Source: Larix kaempferi (taxonomy: Eukaryota > Streptophyta > Pinopsida > Pinales > Pinaceae). Taken from it: a stretch of DNA of 64,000 nucleotides. This document shows, in pieces, positions 33,842 to 44,745 of the stretch (within the stretch, counting starts at the first letter, position 1; every line of letters begins with the position of its first letter). Location of the stretch: assembly GCA_027924585.1 (NCBI GenBank), contig BSBM01000712.1, forward strand, positions 3,792,001 through 3,856,000, given 5' to 3'. The notes under the pieces were generated by a model. It did no database searches. It was not told the DNA's origin and saw nothing but the letters and a program-made list of their open reading frames with translations. A program made the translations under genes and the position numbers.

Positions 33842-36532
33842 TTGTATTCATTTTATGAATTACGAAGGGGAGTTGATATGGGTAACCCAGTCTGGCATGA
33901 ACCTAAAAATATGGAAGCTCTGTGTGCCAACGCAGAAGTTTTCACCATTTTTGCAGCGGCTAGGTGGTTTGAGTGTTTTCAACATTTAAGCGGTTTTCAC
34001 ACCGAAACGACATTACAATTTGTTCTTAACTTGACTGATACTCACTTTGAGGTCAGGGGATTGCGCATAGAAGTTACAGAGGCAATCATATCAAAAGTTA
34101 GTGGCTTACCCTAGGTTGGAAAGAAATTGTTTGGACGAAAAGCACCGAATGCGATTGTAATAAGGGAATTTCTTGTAGTCGGGGAGAATGTTCATCCAAA
34201 AGGCCGCGGGATAGCACTAGAATCATTACCTTAGCCATGGTATCAAGTGGCAATTTTCCTGAAGAAGTATATCTCCTATGAAGGTAGGTACTAGATTGTC
34301 TATTTCTCTGAATATCCCCTATTATCTCATCTACTCCATTGTAGCCTAGTGAATATGCCGTTTTATCTTTTTAAGACTCTACAAAACATGGGTGGGTATG
34401 CAATAATAGCCCGACACCCAGTTTCCTCCCTCACCAATCATGGCCTAATTAAATTGCTAATATTAAGGGCCCTTGCACATCAGAATTTGACCTAGGATCA
34501 ATTTCTTGCTGGGTCCGAGGTAATTAGAGAATCTACATTAGAATTGGGTGGTATTGAAGAAGGAGAAGAGGACTGGAGCCCCTCAAATTTAGTTGGGGGG
34601 GAGGATGGAAACCTAAATAAGGGGGAAGAAGAGATAGATATGGGGGAAGTTGCGATAGCAGCAAACCCTGTTACATATGGAGTATCAGGAAACCAAAATG
34701 AGGGGGAAGAAGAGATAGAAATGGGGGAAGCTACGACAATACCGAATCCTATTACAGAGGAAGTGGCGATGGAAGTCGTGACAAATGAGGCAGTGATATT
34801 AGAGGATTCAATAGCAACAAATTTTATAGTACAAGAAATAGACCCAATCAAAATTGCAGTTAGGGTGGTGGCTGAAGCAGCAGAAATGGCATCATTAGAA
34901 GCTACAACAGAGGAAGCTTAAACTGGAGTAGCTGTTCAAGTTGCGATAGTAGAAGCTGCAGCTGCGGAAGTGGCAATGCAAAAGGAAGAATACCAGGAAG
35001 AGGCACCGGAAGGAGGAAATCGGGAGGTTTTGGATGTCGAATCCTCCGCTGAAAGAAGGGGAACAATTATTGAAGAAGAGAACCCTGTGTCACATAAACG
35101 AAGAAAAAGGTCAGGGATTAAGGGTCAGACATCTACCCCAGCAAAGAATAAGAGAACCAGAGCTGTTACAGCAGCATCAGTATGCAGTGAAGATCAGTCA
35201 TTGGGAGTTGTGAAGAGAAGAAGGACTCGATCTATTGCAGCAGCAAAGACAACACGGGGAATTAGGGCAAATATTGAATTACCCACAGCAGAAGCATCAT
35301 GTATAACTAGGGTAGGCATAGAAATTCCTATTTTGAACCCCAAGACACCTACTGGCACACAAGAACCTATTGTGGAGGAACCCGAAATTGAAAATATCCT
35401 TTTTGAAAATGAGTTGTTAAAGGAGGAAGTGAAAATGCTTCGGAATGAATTGGAGAAATGGAAAGAAGTGACTGGGAAACATGCAGAGAGGAATTTGAAT
35501 ATATTAGTAGAGGTTACAAATTTGTTAGAAAATTCATCTCTTGTTTTGGGAAATGAGGAACAAGGAGAAATTGTATGCCCATAATGTGGAAACATATACT
35601 TTTCGACAGGGCACAGAGTTATAGTGCTGGGAAGGGTAGCACAAAGTCTTGCACATACAGAGCAAGAAGGAGAAGAAGCACCGGAAATGGGGCTGATGGA
35701 GTGGAATGAGACATAAATTAATATTATTCCTGATGAATATTTAGGAGAAGATGAAGCAATGCAGTCCCAACCATAAGGAAATACTGAATTATTCCAGGAC
35801 CAGTCTCATCAGTCAAAAGAACTTGAGGTATCTCAAGAACAACCTCATCAATCTGAAGAAATCAAGAAGCAGGATGTTGTTACACAAGAACCAACATCCT
35901 TGAAGATGTTTAGTGAAGTTGCAACCTAGACAACAATTTCTAACATCAAGGTATAGGGGAAAGATGCTGTTACACAAGAACCAGTGTCTTCAAAAATGTT
36001 TTCTGAAATTGCAACTCAGACTGAGGTGGATGAGGATGAAGTGGAGACAAAGGATGCTGCCACAAAGGAACCAACATTCCCATAATCAATTGCTGAGATT
36101 GCAACAGAAGCAAAGACCATTGCAACACCTATGGAAGATGAAGCTGTTACACTGCCAATTCAAAATAAGGAAGCTAGTACAACTGGTGACGAGTTAGGAA
36201 TGCAATTTTCTAAGGAAATTATTGATTTAGACTCTGATGATGAGAAAGATGTGGAGGATAGGAGGATTCAATGGTTGGAGAAAAAGATTTTCTTGTTGAA
36301 TCTTGAGCTAGATAAATGGAAGTAATATATTGCTCAGTGCAGGAAAGGGATGGTCCCTCTCCATGAACATAGAAATACTATCAAGGAATTGAGAGAGAAA
36401 TGGGCTGAGGAATTGTTCTTCCAGAAAATCGAGTGGGAAAACATTAAAAAAGAGTTGGAAGAGTCGAATAAATTCAAGTCCATGAAACAAGAAAAGGACC
36501 AAATGTCTATTCTTTCTCATGAATTGCTAAGT
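33842..36532 (+). pseudogene. Third ORF of element D (globular domain, basic cluster, coiled coil)
   Basis: One frame runs from about 33842 to the end of D with no frameshift but about twelve stops (TAG at 34112, 34232, 34292, 34493; TAA at 34919, 35582, and others). N-terminal part: ARWFECFQHLSGF, then FEVRGLRIEVTEAIISKVSG, similar to the globular domain of plant retroelement extra ORFs (putative plant transposon protein / plant mobile domain type). Middle: acidic repeats (NEGEEEIEMGEA). Then two basic clusters (HKRRKRSG; KRRRTRS) and Leu/Glu-rich coiled coils near 35400-35540 and 36230-36500. Same architecture as ORF3 of E. Function unknown; nuclear or RNA/DNA-binding scaffold is a guess. 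Confidence 0.65.
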
Positions 36533-36753
36533 TGCAGGGCTACATACCCTTCTTACCCTGTCTTTCTTTATGAACATACAAGCTTATTCAAGTTGAGGGT
36601 ACTAAAAGAAGGGAGATCATTTAAGGTAGCAACCGTCTCCTTTTTTTTAGAAGTTTTCTTGGAAAGTGATTTCGAGGAGAAAAAATTGTTGTGTGAATTA
36701 TATTTACGTGATAAATCCTGCTATACTGACTCTCATTCTAATCTCGTGTCCCA

Positions 36754-36762
36754 TTTGGGGGA
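36754..36762 (+). other. Polypurine tract of element D
   Basis: TTTGGGGGA followed by TG at the end of the third ORF, the position and form expected for the plus-strand primer just before a 3' LTR. Instead of the D LTR, sequence matching the LTR of B follows. Confidence 0.5.
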
Positions 36763-37388
36763 TGGAGAAAACTTCCTATGGATTGGGGAAGACCACAACA
36801 GACAGCTAACTACCAGAAAATGACTCAATTCCCAATGCAATGCTATATAAATGACAATGCAAATATAATGGAGAATATAACCAACCTTGAACTGGATGTT
36901 CGATGTAGATCCCCATTGAAGCTTTCAATCTATGCACTTGAACCTGCAAATTAGTCTTGAAAGCCAATACACAACAAGCGCATATAATATATGAAAGACA
37001 TTAACATCATAAATAGCAATGGTCCATGATATCACTAGTAAATGCATCTCAATGTAATATAAACAACATTCACAACATTAATGGATGAGGATATGAGTAT
37101 TTCTATTAATGAATAACAAGAAGTACAATGTGATACGACCTCTTTCCGGCAACCAATATGAACCAAAAACTTGGTCTCTCCACTTGTGCCTCCACCACTT
37201 CAATCCTCCATGTAATGGGAAATTCAAACTAGGATAGGAGTTTTGTAGGTGAACATAAGGAGTTCACAACAACAAGGATCAATGAGTGTAGACTCAAGTC
37301 ATGGTAAAAATCCACTAGAGTTATCTTGCTCTCTCTTTCTTCTCTCTTCGATATGCCATAAGAGAGCTCAATATATAACCTTGCAAAG
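36762..37388 (-). repeat. 3' LTR of element B (part confirmed by comparison)
   Basis: Aligns to 50182-50558 plus 63753-64000 (for example GACTCAATTCCCAATGCAA; CACTTGTGCCTCCACCACTT). The first six bases expected from the other copy (TGTTAC) are replaced by GGGGAT, so the outer tip is damaged. The LTR must continue to the right beyond 37388, but the second copy leaves the window there. Confidence 0.75.
37371..37377 (-). promoter_or_regulatory. TATA-type box in the left LTR of element B
   Basis: The minus strand reads GGTTATATATTGAGCTC, conserved in the other copy at 63984-63990. It suggests a transcription start about 30 bases further left, giving an R-U5 part of about 550-600 bp. Confidence 0.5.
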
Positions 37389-40042
37389 GTACATGAAAGG
37401 ACACATCGAGGCTTTTCGAGGAAAATGGAGGGCCAAAGGTCACCCTAAGACCGCGTTTTGGGAGTAAAAAGTAATTTTATAGTGACTTTTACCATTTTAC
37501 TTGGCACCCGCAGGCTATAGTGGAACAGCTCGCATGTATGCTGACTAAAGTGGAACAGCTAGCATACATGAAGAAAAATGGGGAAAAAGTGTTTCTTAAG
37601 GACATAAAGTGCATTTGAGTCAGTGAAATGGATTCTGAAGGCCAAAGAGTGATGATGCTCACAAGGTGGAAAATTATGTTGTAATAGATGCGCCCTAATG
37701 TGTGAGGTCAGAGAATGGTGCTACGATGGCCGGAATACATTATAAATCTTAGAAGTGGAGTGATGGAGACACAAGTGGAAGGAGCATCTCACTCGTCACA
37801 ATACAATAATATCTCTGAATACATGTCGGTACAGTACAACAATCTAATACAATGGCCATGAATAGGCAGTACCTAGTGAATATATGTCATAAGTGATCAT
37901 AGCCATGATCCCTCTACAGTAATATATGGTTCCCTGCTGAAAAGGAAACAACTGGTGCAAACTGAAGGTACAAATTGCTGATATATGAGCGACGATATCT
38001 CAGATGTAAAGTCACCATCAAAAGTAGCATACTGAATGCCATTATCGTCTAGGGTCTTCTACACAAATCATCTATGGTGCAAGTCCCATCAAGTGAATAA
38101 AGGTGTTGAGGTCAAACCTGATGTGACATCGTCTGATTACTGGTCAATGATGTATGCTGTTAACAGACATGAGATAATCCACCAATAATGAAAATGGGCA
38201 TCAAGTCATAGACTACAATCATCAAAGTGTGAATAGATGTGTTGAAGTCGAACACTAAGATGAATCCATCGATCAGGGGACATTGATGTATTCTCAAAAC
38301 TGTCGATGGCAAGAGAACATACCACTAATGATTGCAAGCCTCAAGGTACTCAACCGAACTCTAAGTCGCAAATTTTGAAATAAATGGGTTGATGTCGATG
38401 GAATGGAACTTGCTAGAAGGAGGGAATTAAGGAATCCCCCATCAACCAGCATGAGGTAACAGCTATGCTGAAATATTAGGAAGAACTCAGGTGAAACAAA
38501 CTAACTCAATAAGGACGGCCGACATGCAGAAGTCAAGAGATCTGAGGAGTGGCCGACTCTGGTTTTAGGACTTCCTTTGAACAAGAGCATGAGCATATGG
38601 ATAGACTCAGGTAGCATAGACTCTGCGATGCAGGAGGCATCAACAAAGGGCTCCATAGTGATTGGAAGCTTAACCAATCAGTGGAGTAAAACTGAGAAAT
38701 GAGTACAACTCCTAAGGTCCTACTATAGTCCCGACTCATAATGCATGGAGTGGAATGAATGCTCTATTCCAAGGAGACACAACAACTGCCAACTATAAGT
38801 TGTAACCATAATCTTGTCTTTCTTTTCGGAATATTTAATTTTTTTGGTCTTTTTCATATTTGGAAATCTTGAAAAAGAATAAAATTGCTTATAGTACAAC
38901 AATTGAGGGAACGAGTGTTAAATGGCGAGCAGACTAGTCCCAAGCAGTGGAACATACCTATTATCAATTCAAGGAAGCATGTGTAGGATGTGAACACTCG
39001 AGAGGGTGTTCCCTCAGGGTCAAAATTTCATCAAATTGTGAAAGGCAAATGGAAGCTCTGTAGGGATCGACAGGGAAAAGTGCTCAGGTTCTAGGCTAAC
39101 AATTGAGTAAGTGGGGGCTGGCACAAGGCTCAAGCGACAAGCAGGATGATGCAATGCAATCACAACTCGATATAAAATGGGGGGAGTCCTTATGGGAGAT
39201 GGCCAGCATAAGACAAAGTAGAGTATGAGTCTTTATCGCAAATTCATGGCGTAACTACAAAGGACTCTCGATCTTAAGGACAAACAACGACATGGGAACC
39301 ATAATGCAAAAGGGGTTCTAACTAGGGTACCCATGTTCGGAAAGGCCCTACCACCACATAATGACACTTCTATAACAGTGTGAAGGTTCCGTGTCAGTTA
39401 AGAAGTGGGGTCACACCTAGTGTTTATGTAAATGGTCAGAAGGTCAAATGCATAATGCATGTGAAAATGATATCTAACCTATATGCCAGGTGTGAAATAT
39501 ACCCGTCGTAGGCGCGAAACGATAAAAAACAACTCTCGTCAAAGAAACCTGGTCAAAAAATGCTACTCCAAGACATTACATTAGTCCAAAATAGCTTAAA
39601 ACGACGAAAACTATGGACAAGTGGGTTTCCAAAACTATAAATAGTAATAAAAAATAACAATTTACAATTCATTTTCACTTTTTACCCAATTTGGAGTTTT
39701 TGGTTAGTTTTCACCTTGGATTTTAGTTGCTGATTCTAGGAGCTACGGGCATTCGTTCGTCGAGCCATCTGGAGTAGGTAAGCTATCTCATCCTTCTCTT
39801 TCATTTAATAGTTTTTATTTCAATTTTTAGTGGTTAAAATTTTTAATGGGGAAGCCCTACTTGGTTACGGCGTTACCCGCGGTCTACAAGCATATGGGTT
39901 GCAGGTAGGGCTTGGTACCCACGGTCAATGCATGCGTTGACCATGGGTACTCGCTTCTGTGAGCTAATTAGCTCGCAGGTACACCTGTAAGGTTTGTTTT
40001 TTAAATGAAAAAGGCTAAACTATTGGTTTTTCTTCCTCCAAG
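37389..40042. other. Rest of the left LTR of element B and 3' noncoding region
   Basis: No coding motif. The inner LTR boundary is not resolved; a possible place is near 38808, where ...GTTGTAACCA meets the pyrimidine-rich TCTTGTCTTTCTTTTC (purine-rich on the minus strand, as for a polypurine tract). Confidence 0.4.
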
Positions 40043-41296
40043 ATGGTTCTAGAATGGAAAGAAAGGGAGCATTACCTTATGGATGAGGCCGTTTGAAATG
40101 ATTTTCCTGCACAACAAGCATTACAAGCATGCAGGATTTTCAAATTTTGGAGCATAGGGGGTTTGAGGGCCCAAAACCTATTGCTCTATCGCTTGATAGA
40201 CTACTGGGACGTAGATGCACAAAAATTCAACCTGGATGGTCAAATAATATCCTTGGAGGTAGATGACATTTACTTTATTACTGGATTATCCCGTCGAGGT
40301 GAAGTGGCAAGTCTTCGATCTCGTACTGTGGGTGGTGGGATCACCATTCCTGACTACATAGAGCGGTACTATCTTCCCAACACTCGAAAGGTGGGGAGTT
40401 AGGTTCCCATTGGATCCATAGTCAGTCTAAGCATGAAGATTATAGTGGATACCCTTGTCAGGATTACAGGTTCGGCAGCCCTACACCAAGCTTCAAGGTC
40501 AGTGATGTTCTACGCCTCACAGTGTATGCGTCCCATGGTATATGACTGGTGCACAACGTTACTGGGGTCCATGAAGACCCAGTTAACAGAGTGCAAGCAT
40601 GGAGATGCAAAAACATTTGGATACGACGGTAAACTATGCAACTTCTTCTTTGAGAGGGTTCCAAGGTTCAGTTCGAGGGTTGAAGTCCCTCTTGATAGTC
40701 TCCATGACCCAGCCCTAACCTGGTGGGCAGAGGTCTTGACATGACAGGGCGGTGGTCGATAGGCATCACCATACTCAGTTGAGTTCTTCCACTGGTGGGA
40801 CCAATAGGTGATAGCCATACACAACTACCCCTATGTAGGGATAGACTTCTGTGGTGATTGCGACATGCTGCTTCCTCCAGGTGCAGCGCTTGGAGACATC
40901 GGTAAGTGACTCTTTTTATGGTTTTTGTGTATTAAATTTTTTGGGATTTTTGATTAATATGAAAATGCAAAAATATTTTTGGGGTAGTATCACCTATTAA
41001 CATTCTACTATTTGCTTGCATATCTGGGTTCGCGAAGACAGGATGGGTTCCCGAGACATCGTCAACGGGGAAGGGGTGGAGAGGTAGTCGACGCTGCAGC
41101 AGAGCGCACATTAGAGATGTGCAGGTCAACCTATCCGCATGACCACCAGGGTACCTATGATCGAGGTAGTGCATCTTCCAGAGGACATGTAGCACCATGT
41201 TGTAGGAGTACCGAGGCCTTGGGTGTGACTACTATAGCAGATAGCCAACACAGTACACTATTACTATCAGACACATCCTGTCGAGGCAGCTAGGCC
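40043..41296 (+). pseudogene. Antisense extra ORF of element B
   Basis: It lies between pol and 3' LTR of B but on the opposite strand, as known for extra ORFs of some Tat elements. From ATG at 40043 one frame gives LLLYRLIDYWDVDAQKFNL, LEVDDIYFITGLSRRG, then MFYASQCMRPMVYDW, with in-frame stops at 40094, 40400 and 40742. A GACATCGGTAAGTG splice-donor-like site at about 40902 follows the readable part; a downstream open piece lies at 41012-41293. The ITGL-x3-G motif also appears in ORF3 of E. The family resembles plant mobile domain or putative plant transposon proteins; function unknown. Confidence 0.6.
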
Positions 41297-41599
41297 TCCT
41301 CGTGGGGATTAAACATCTCAGAGTCCCATATTTTTTGTATCGATATGTATATTTTTGAGAGCTACGGGCTCCAGTTTTGTATTATGACATTACCATTTTG
41401 GACATGTTATTTATAAAAAACTATGGTTCTCCGGTTCTACTATATGTGTATGTACAAATGTATGAATGTATGTTTATTTGTGTTCTTCATTATGAATGTG
41501 ACAAATTCCAATCTAGGACATAGTTAGCATATGCATCAGATACATGATTAAAACTTCTCGGAACATGTACGTATGTAATGGAAACAAAATGTCATTCCA

Positions 41600-41950
41600 A
41601 GAGTCTTACCCTTAAGAATCTCCTTAACAGAGTAGGATCCCTCACATGGTACTAACCATTCAACTGAGACACAACCAGTTGTGAATCCAGGCGGACTTCT
41701 AAAAACTGGATACCATATGAAATAACATCCCTAAGTAGCTCAACTACATCATTGTACTTAGCCACATTGTTAGATGTAGGACCGAGACAAGCACCTCCTG
41801 AAGACACAACTAGGTGGTCAGGTGAATAAATAACCCAGGAAACAGAAGAAAGCTATTGCGTATGATGGCTAACACCATCTGCAAACACTAAGAATGTAGG
41901 ATATTCTGCTGACATCTTCCAATCAAACGGAAGTGAATCAGCAGACCTAA
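41600..41950 (-). pseudogene. Second RNase H (archaeal/plant type) of element B, downstream of integrase
   Basis: The minus-strand frame reads EYPTFLVFADGVSHHTQ, stop, SSVSWVIYSPDHLVV, then GPTSNNVAKYNDVVELL, FLEVRLDSQLVVSQLNG, stop, YHV. This is the pattern of the additional RNase H of Tat elements: FxDG, TNNVAEY-like and VxxDSxLVV motifs. The middle acidic residue appears as Lys (AKY for AEY) and two stops are present. In the Tat elements I know this domain sits between RNase H and integrase; here the integrase follows RNase H directly and the domain comes after it. A polypyrimidine plus AG acceptor-like site (TTTTGGTTTTTAG) precedes it at about 41950. Confidence 0.7.
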
Positions 41951-42029
41951 AAACCAAAAGAAATCTAAACTATGTACAGAAGCAACTATACAATAGTATA
42001 CAAAAGTATTAGCTCGAACTAGAAGTTCA

Positions 42030-44745
42030 AGCGTAATACTGCTTGAAGTAGAGCCCATTTCTAGGCTCCTTCAAGATGTTCCCTTCATAATCTTCCAATT
42101 CGTAGGCTCATTTTTCTAGGATATGCCTCACGATGTAAGGACCGTGCCACATGGGGTTAAACTTGCTTTCCCCTAGGGGTTTTTTAGCTTGGTCATATAA
42201 GAGGACCAAGTCACCTTCAGCATATTTTCGGGGACAGATAGACCTATCGTACTGAACCTTGACACGATGTTTATTAGCATTTATAGTCATAGCAGCATTT
42301 AGACGCTGCTCGTCAAGCTGCTCAAGGTGGATTAAACGTTGCTCAATACCCGACGTATCAGGGAGGAGATATATGGCTATTTTTAACAAAGAGATTTCGC
42401 ATTCAATTGGTAAAATAGACTCCACATCATGTACCAGCTGAAACGGTGAGAACCCGGTGGCAGTCTTGACTATGGTTGGATATGCCCACAAAGCAGGATA
42501 AAACATAATATGCCATTTGTTCTTGCTCTGTTGGATGGTACATTGGAAAATGGTATTTAAAGACTTATTGACTACTTCAACCTAACCATTCGCTTGGGGG
42601 TAGTAAGAAGATGAGTGTTCTTGACAAAACCCAAGCTTGAGTGACAAATCCTCCATCATTTTGTTCTGAAAGTGATTTCCATAGTCAGTGACAATCTCTT
42701 TCAAAATACTGAACCAAGTAATAATTTGAATGAATATGAAATGAGATGCTATAGCACCATCGGCTTTTACGGTAAGCATGGTCTCAGCACATTTGGAAAA
42801 GTAGTCCACAGCCACTATGCTATGGTGATTCCCCCCAGCCGAAGCTAGTTTGCAATCCATGAAATCTACCCCCCACTTGGTGAAGGAACCGACGGTGAAG
42901 ACTGGATGAAGGGGCGCTGAATGCAAGTGTATATTCCGAGAAAACATTTGGAAAGGGTGATATCTCTCCACAACGTTCATACAATCTTTAAAGATCAAAG
43001 GCCAAAAGTAACCAGCTCGCATAATGTGTTGGGTTGTTGCAAGCCCGGATAAGTGACCGCCACACACCCCAGCATGGAAATCATTAAGCACATGCTCCGC
43101 TTCTTCATGATTCAAACAACAATGAAGAATAGAATCCTTTCCTCGACCATACAAAGTGTCGTCGACGATAGTATAATATTTAGCATGGTGTTTCACACAT
43201 CGTTGTTCGTCTCTCGAATAGTGTGAAGGAAAATTCAAAGTTTGAAGATATATAATAATATCCCCATACCAAGGATCCTCAGACGAGATAATTAATAAGT
43301 GCTCATCCACAAATTAATCTTCATGGACAACATCCTCACCAATTCGCGGAAGGTCCAACATGAGCTGAGCAAAGACAAAGGATTTCACTGACTTCGCGGA
43401 AGCAAAATCAAGATCAAACTCCTGAAGGATTACAATCCATTTATTGTACTTCCCCCCTATAAGACGTCGTCATAGAATGAACTGAAATGGATTGATATGA
43501 ACTATGACCATGGTCTTCCTAAGCATGATACAATGTCATAACTGTTGGACTGCATCTACAGTCGCAACTGCCAACTTTTCCATGTGATTATATCTCAGCT
43601 CAACATCTACTAGATTTCGACTAAGGTAATAGATCACATGCTCCAAGAGCACATTATCAACCTAAACTAAGACCATGCCAATCGTCTCTTAAGACGCAGC
43701 CACATAAAGTATAAAATCTCTTGCAAAGTCGGTTGGACTAAGCAAAGGGGATGATACCAAAGCTTTCTTAAGAGCATTAAGAGACTGTTGGGATCACTCA
43801 TCCTAGATAAATGGTGTGTCTTTCTTCAACAAGCACATGAAACCTTTGGTAAGACTAGCATAATTCACTCCCTTGGAGGCTTTGAAGTTGTAACAAGTTG
43901 CGCGGAGGAGGAAAGCGAAGTATTGCCTCAACTTTAAGAGGATCAACTCTGATACCCTTTTTTGAAACTATGAAACCTAGAAGGCAACCTGTACTTACAG
44001 CAAAGATGCACTTATTGGGATTCAATTGAATCTTATAGCGTATACATCGTTCGAGAATCAAACGGAGGTGCTTGGGTGCTCCACTCGCTTGTGAGAATGG
44101 TCGACAAGATCATCCAAGAAAACCTCCATTATACGTTTAAGGTCGTGAAAGGCGTAGGTCATAGTGTGCTGAAATGTAGCTCTAGCATTTTTAAGGCCGA
44201 AGGGCATTTTCCTGTATGCAAATGTACCCCAAGGACAAATAAAAGCAGCCTTGTGTTGGTCCTTGGGTTTGATTTGAATCTAGTCATATCCCGAAAAGTC
44301 GTCCATGAACAAAAAAAATTTCACTTCCCGCACAAGCATCCAAGATCTGATCAATGAGCGGAGTGGGGAAATTGTCTTTCAGACATGCGCAGTTCAGGTC
44401 TCTAAAATTAGTGCATACACGGATAGTTCCTTGCTTCTTATCCACAAGAACGGGGTTTGACACCCATTTAGTAAGGGGAACTGGGTAGATAAAACCCTCC
44501 TTAAGTAGTTTCTCCACCTCTGCCTTGATAGCGGATGCCTTCCTAGGGTTAACAACATGAAGACGTTGTCGAACCGGTTTAGCATGAGGATATGTTCTAA
44601 TCTCGTGTTCGATAATACTAGGGTGTATTCCCGACATCTCCTCATATGACCAGGCGAAAGCTTCCCGAAGTTCTATAAACAACTCGGTGTAAATGGAAAC
44701 CTCCTCAGACATGCTATCATCACTGATGTAAATGTTCTCAATATT
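42030..44745 (-). pseudogene. pol: Reverse transcriptase-RNase H-integrase of element B
   Basis: RT from about 44712 (KPVRQRLHVVNPRKASAIKA; CTNFRDLNCACLKDNFPTPL), a frame change near 44295, then catalytic VFLDDLVDHS near 44120 and LNPNKCIFAVSTGCLLGFIV. RNase H about 43770-43330 (DFARDFILYVAAS; YYLSRNLVDVELRYNHMEKL) with stops. Integrase from 43310: zinc finger HAGVCGGH present but its Cys pair is lost; catalytic WGVDFMD, TDYGNHF and VEVVNK; TAG at about 42580. The C-terminus YELEDYEGNILKEPRNGLYF ends at about 42030. Tat-like throughout; inactive because of at least two frame changes and several stops. Confidence 0.85.

Larger units (their letters stand above)
25094..36762 (+). mobile_element. 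Element D: Athila-like Ty3/gypsy retrotransposon, decayed, 3' LTR displaced
   Basis: Order: 5' LTR, tRNA-Asp-type primer site, Gag, protease, reverse transcriptase, RNase H, integrase, repeat-bearing spacer, third ORF, polypurine tract. The reverse transcriptase (KATQKDHFPLPFIDQVLD, then FGLCNAPATFQ) and the protease with an L-G-T centre are Athila-like. Three frame changes and about 25 in-frame stops make it non-autonomous. Its 3' LTR is not in the window because B starts exactly at the polypurine tract. Confidence 0.8.

Noticed and set aside
34498-34851. Minus-strand 117-codon frame, also 35194-35595 minus
   Set aside because: Antisense shadows of the third ORF of D, which has basic clusters and coiled coils in the sense frame.
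35913-36197. Gln/Leu/Arg-rich plus-strand frame
   Set aside because: Out of frame with the long third ORF of D; an artefact of its repetitive sequence.
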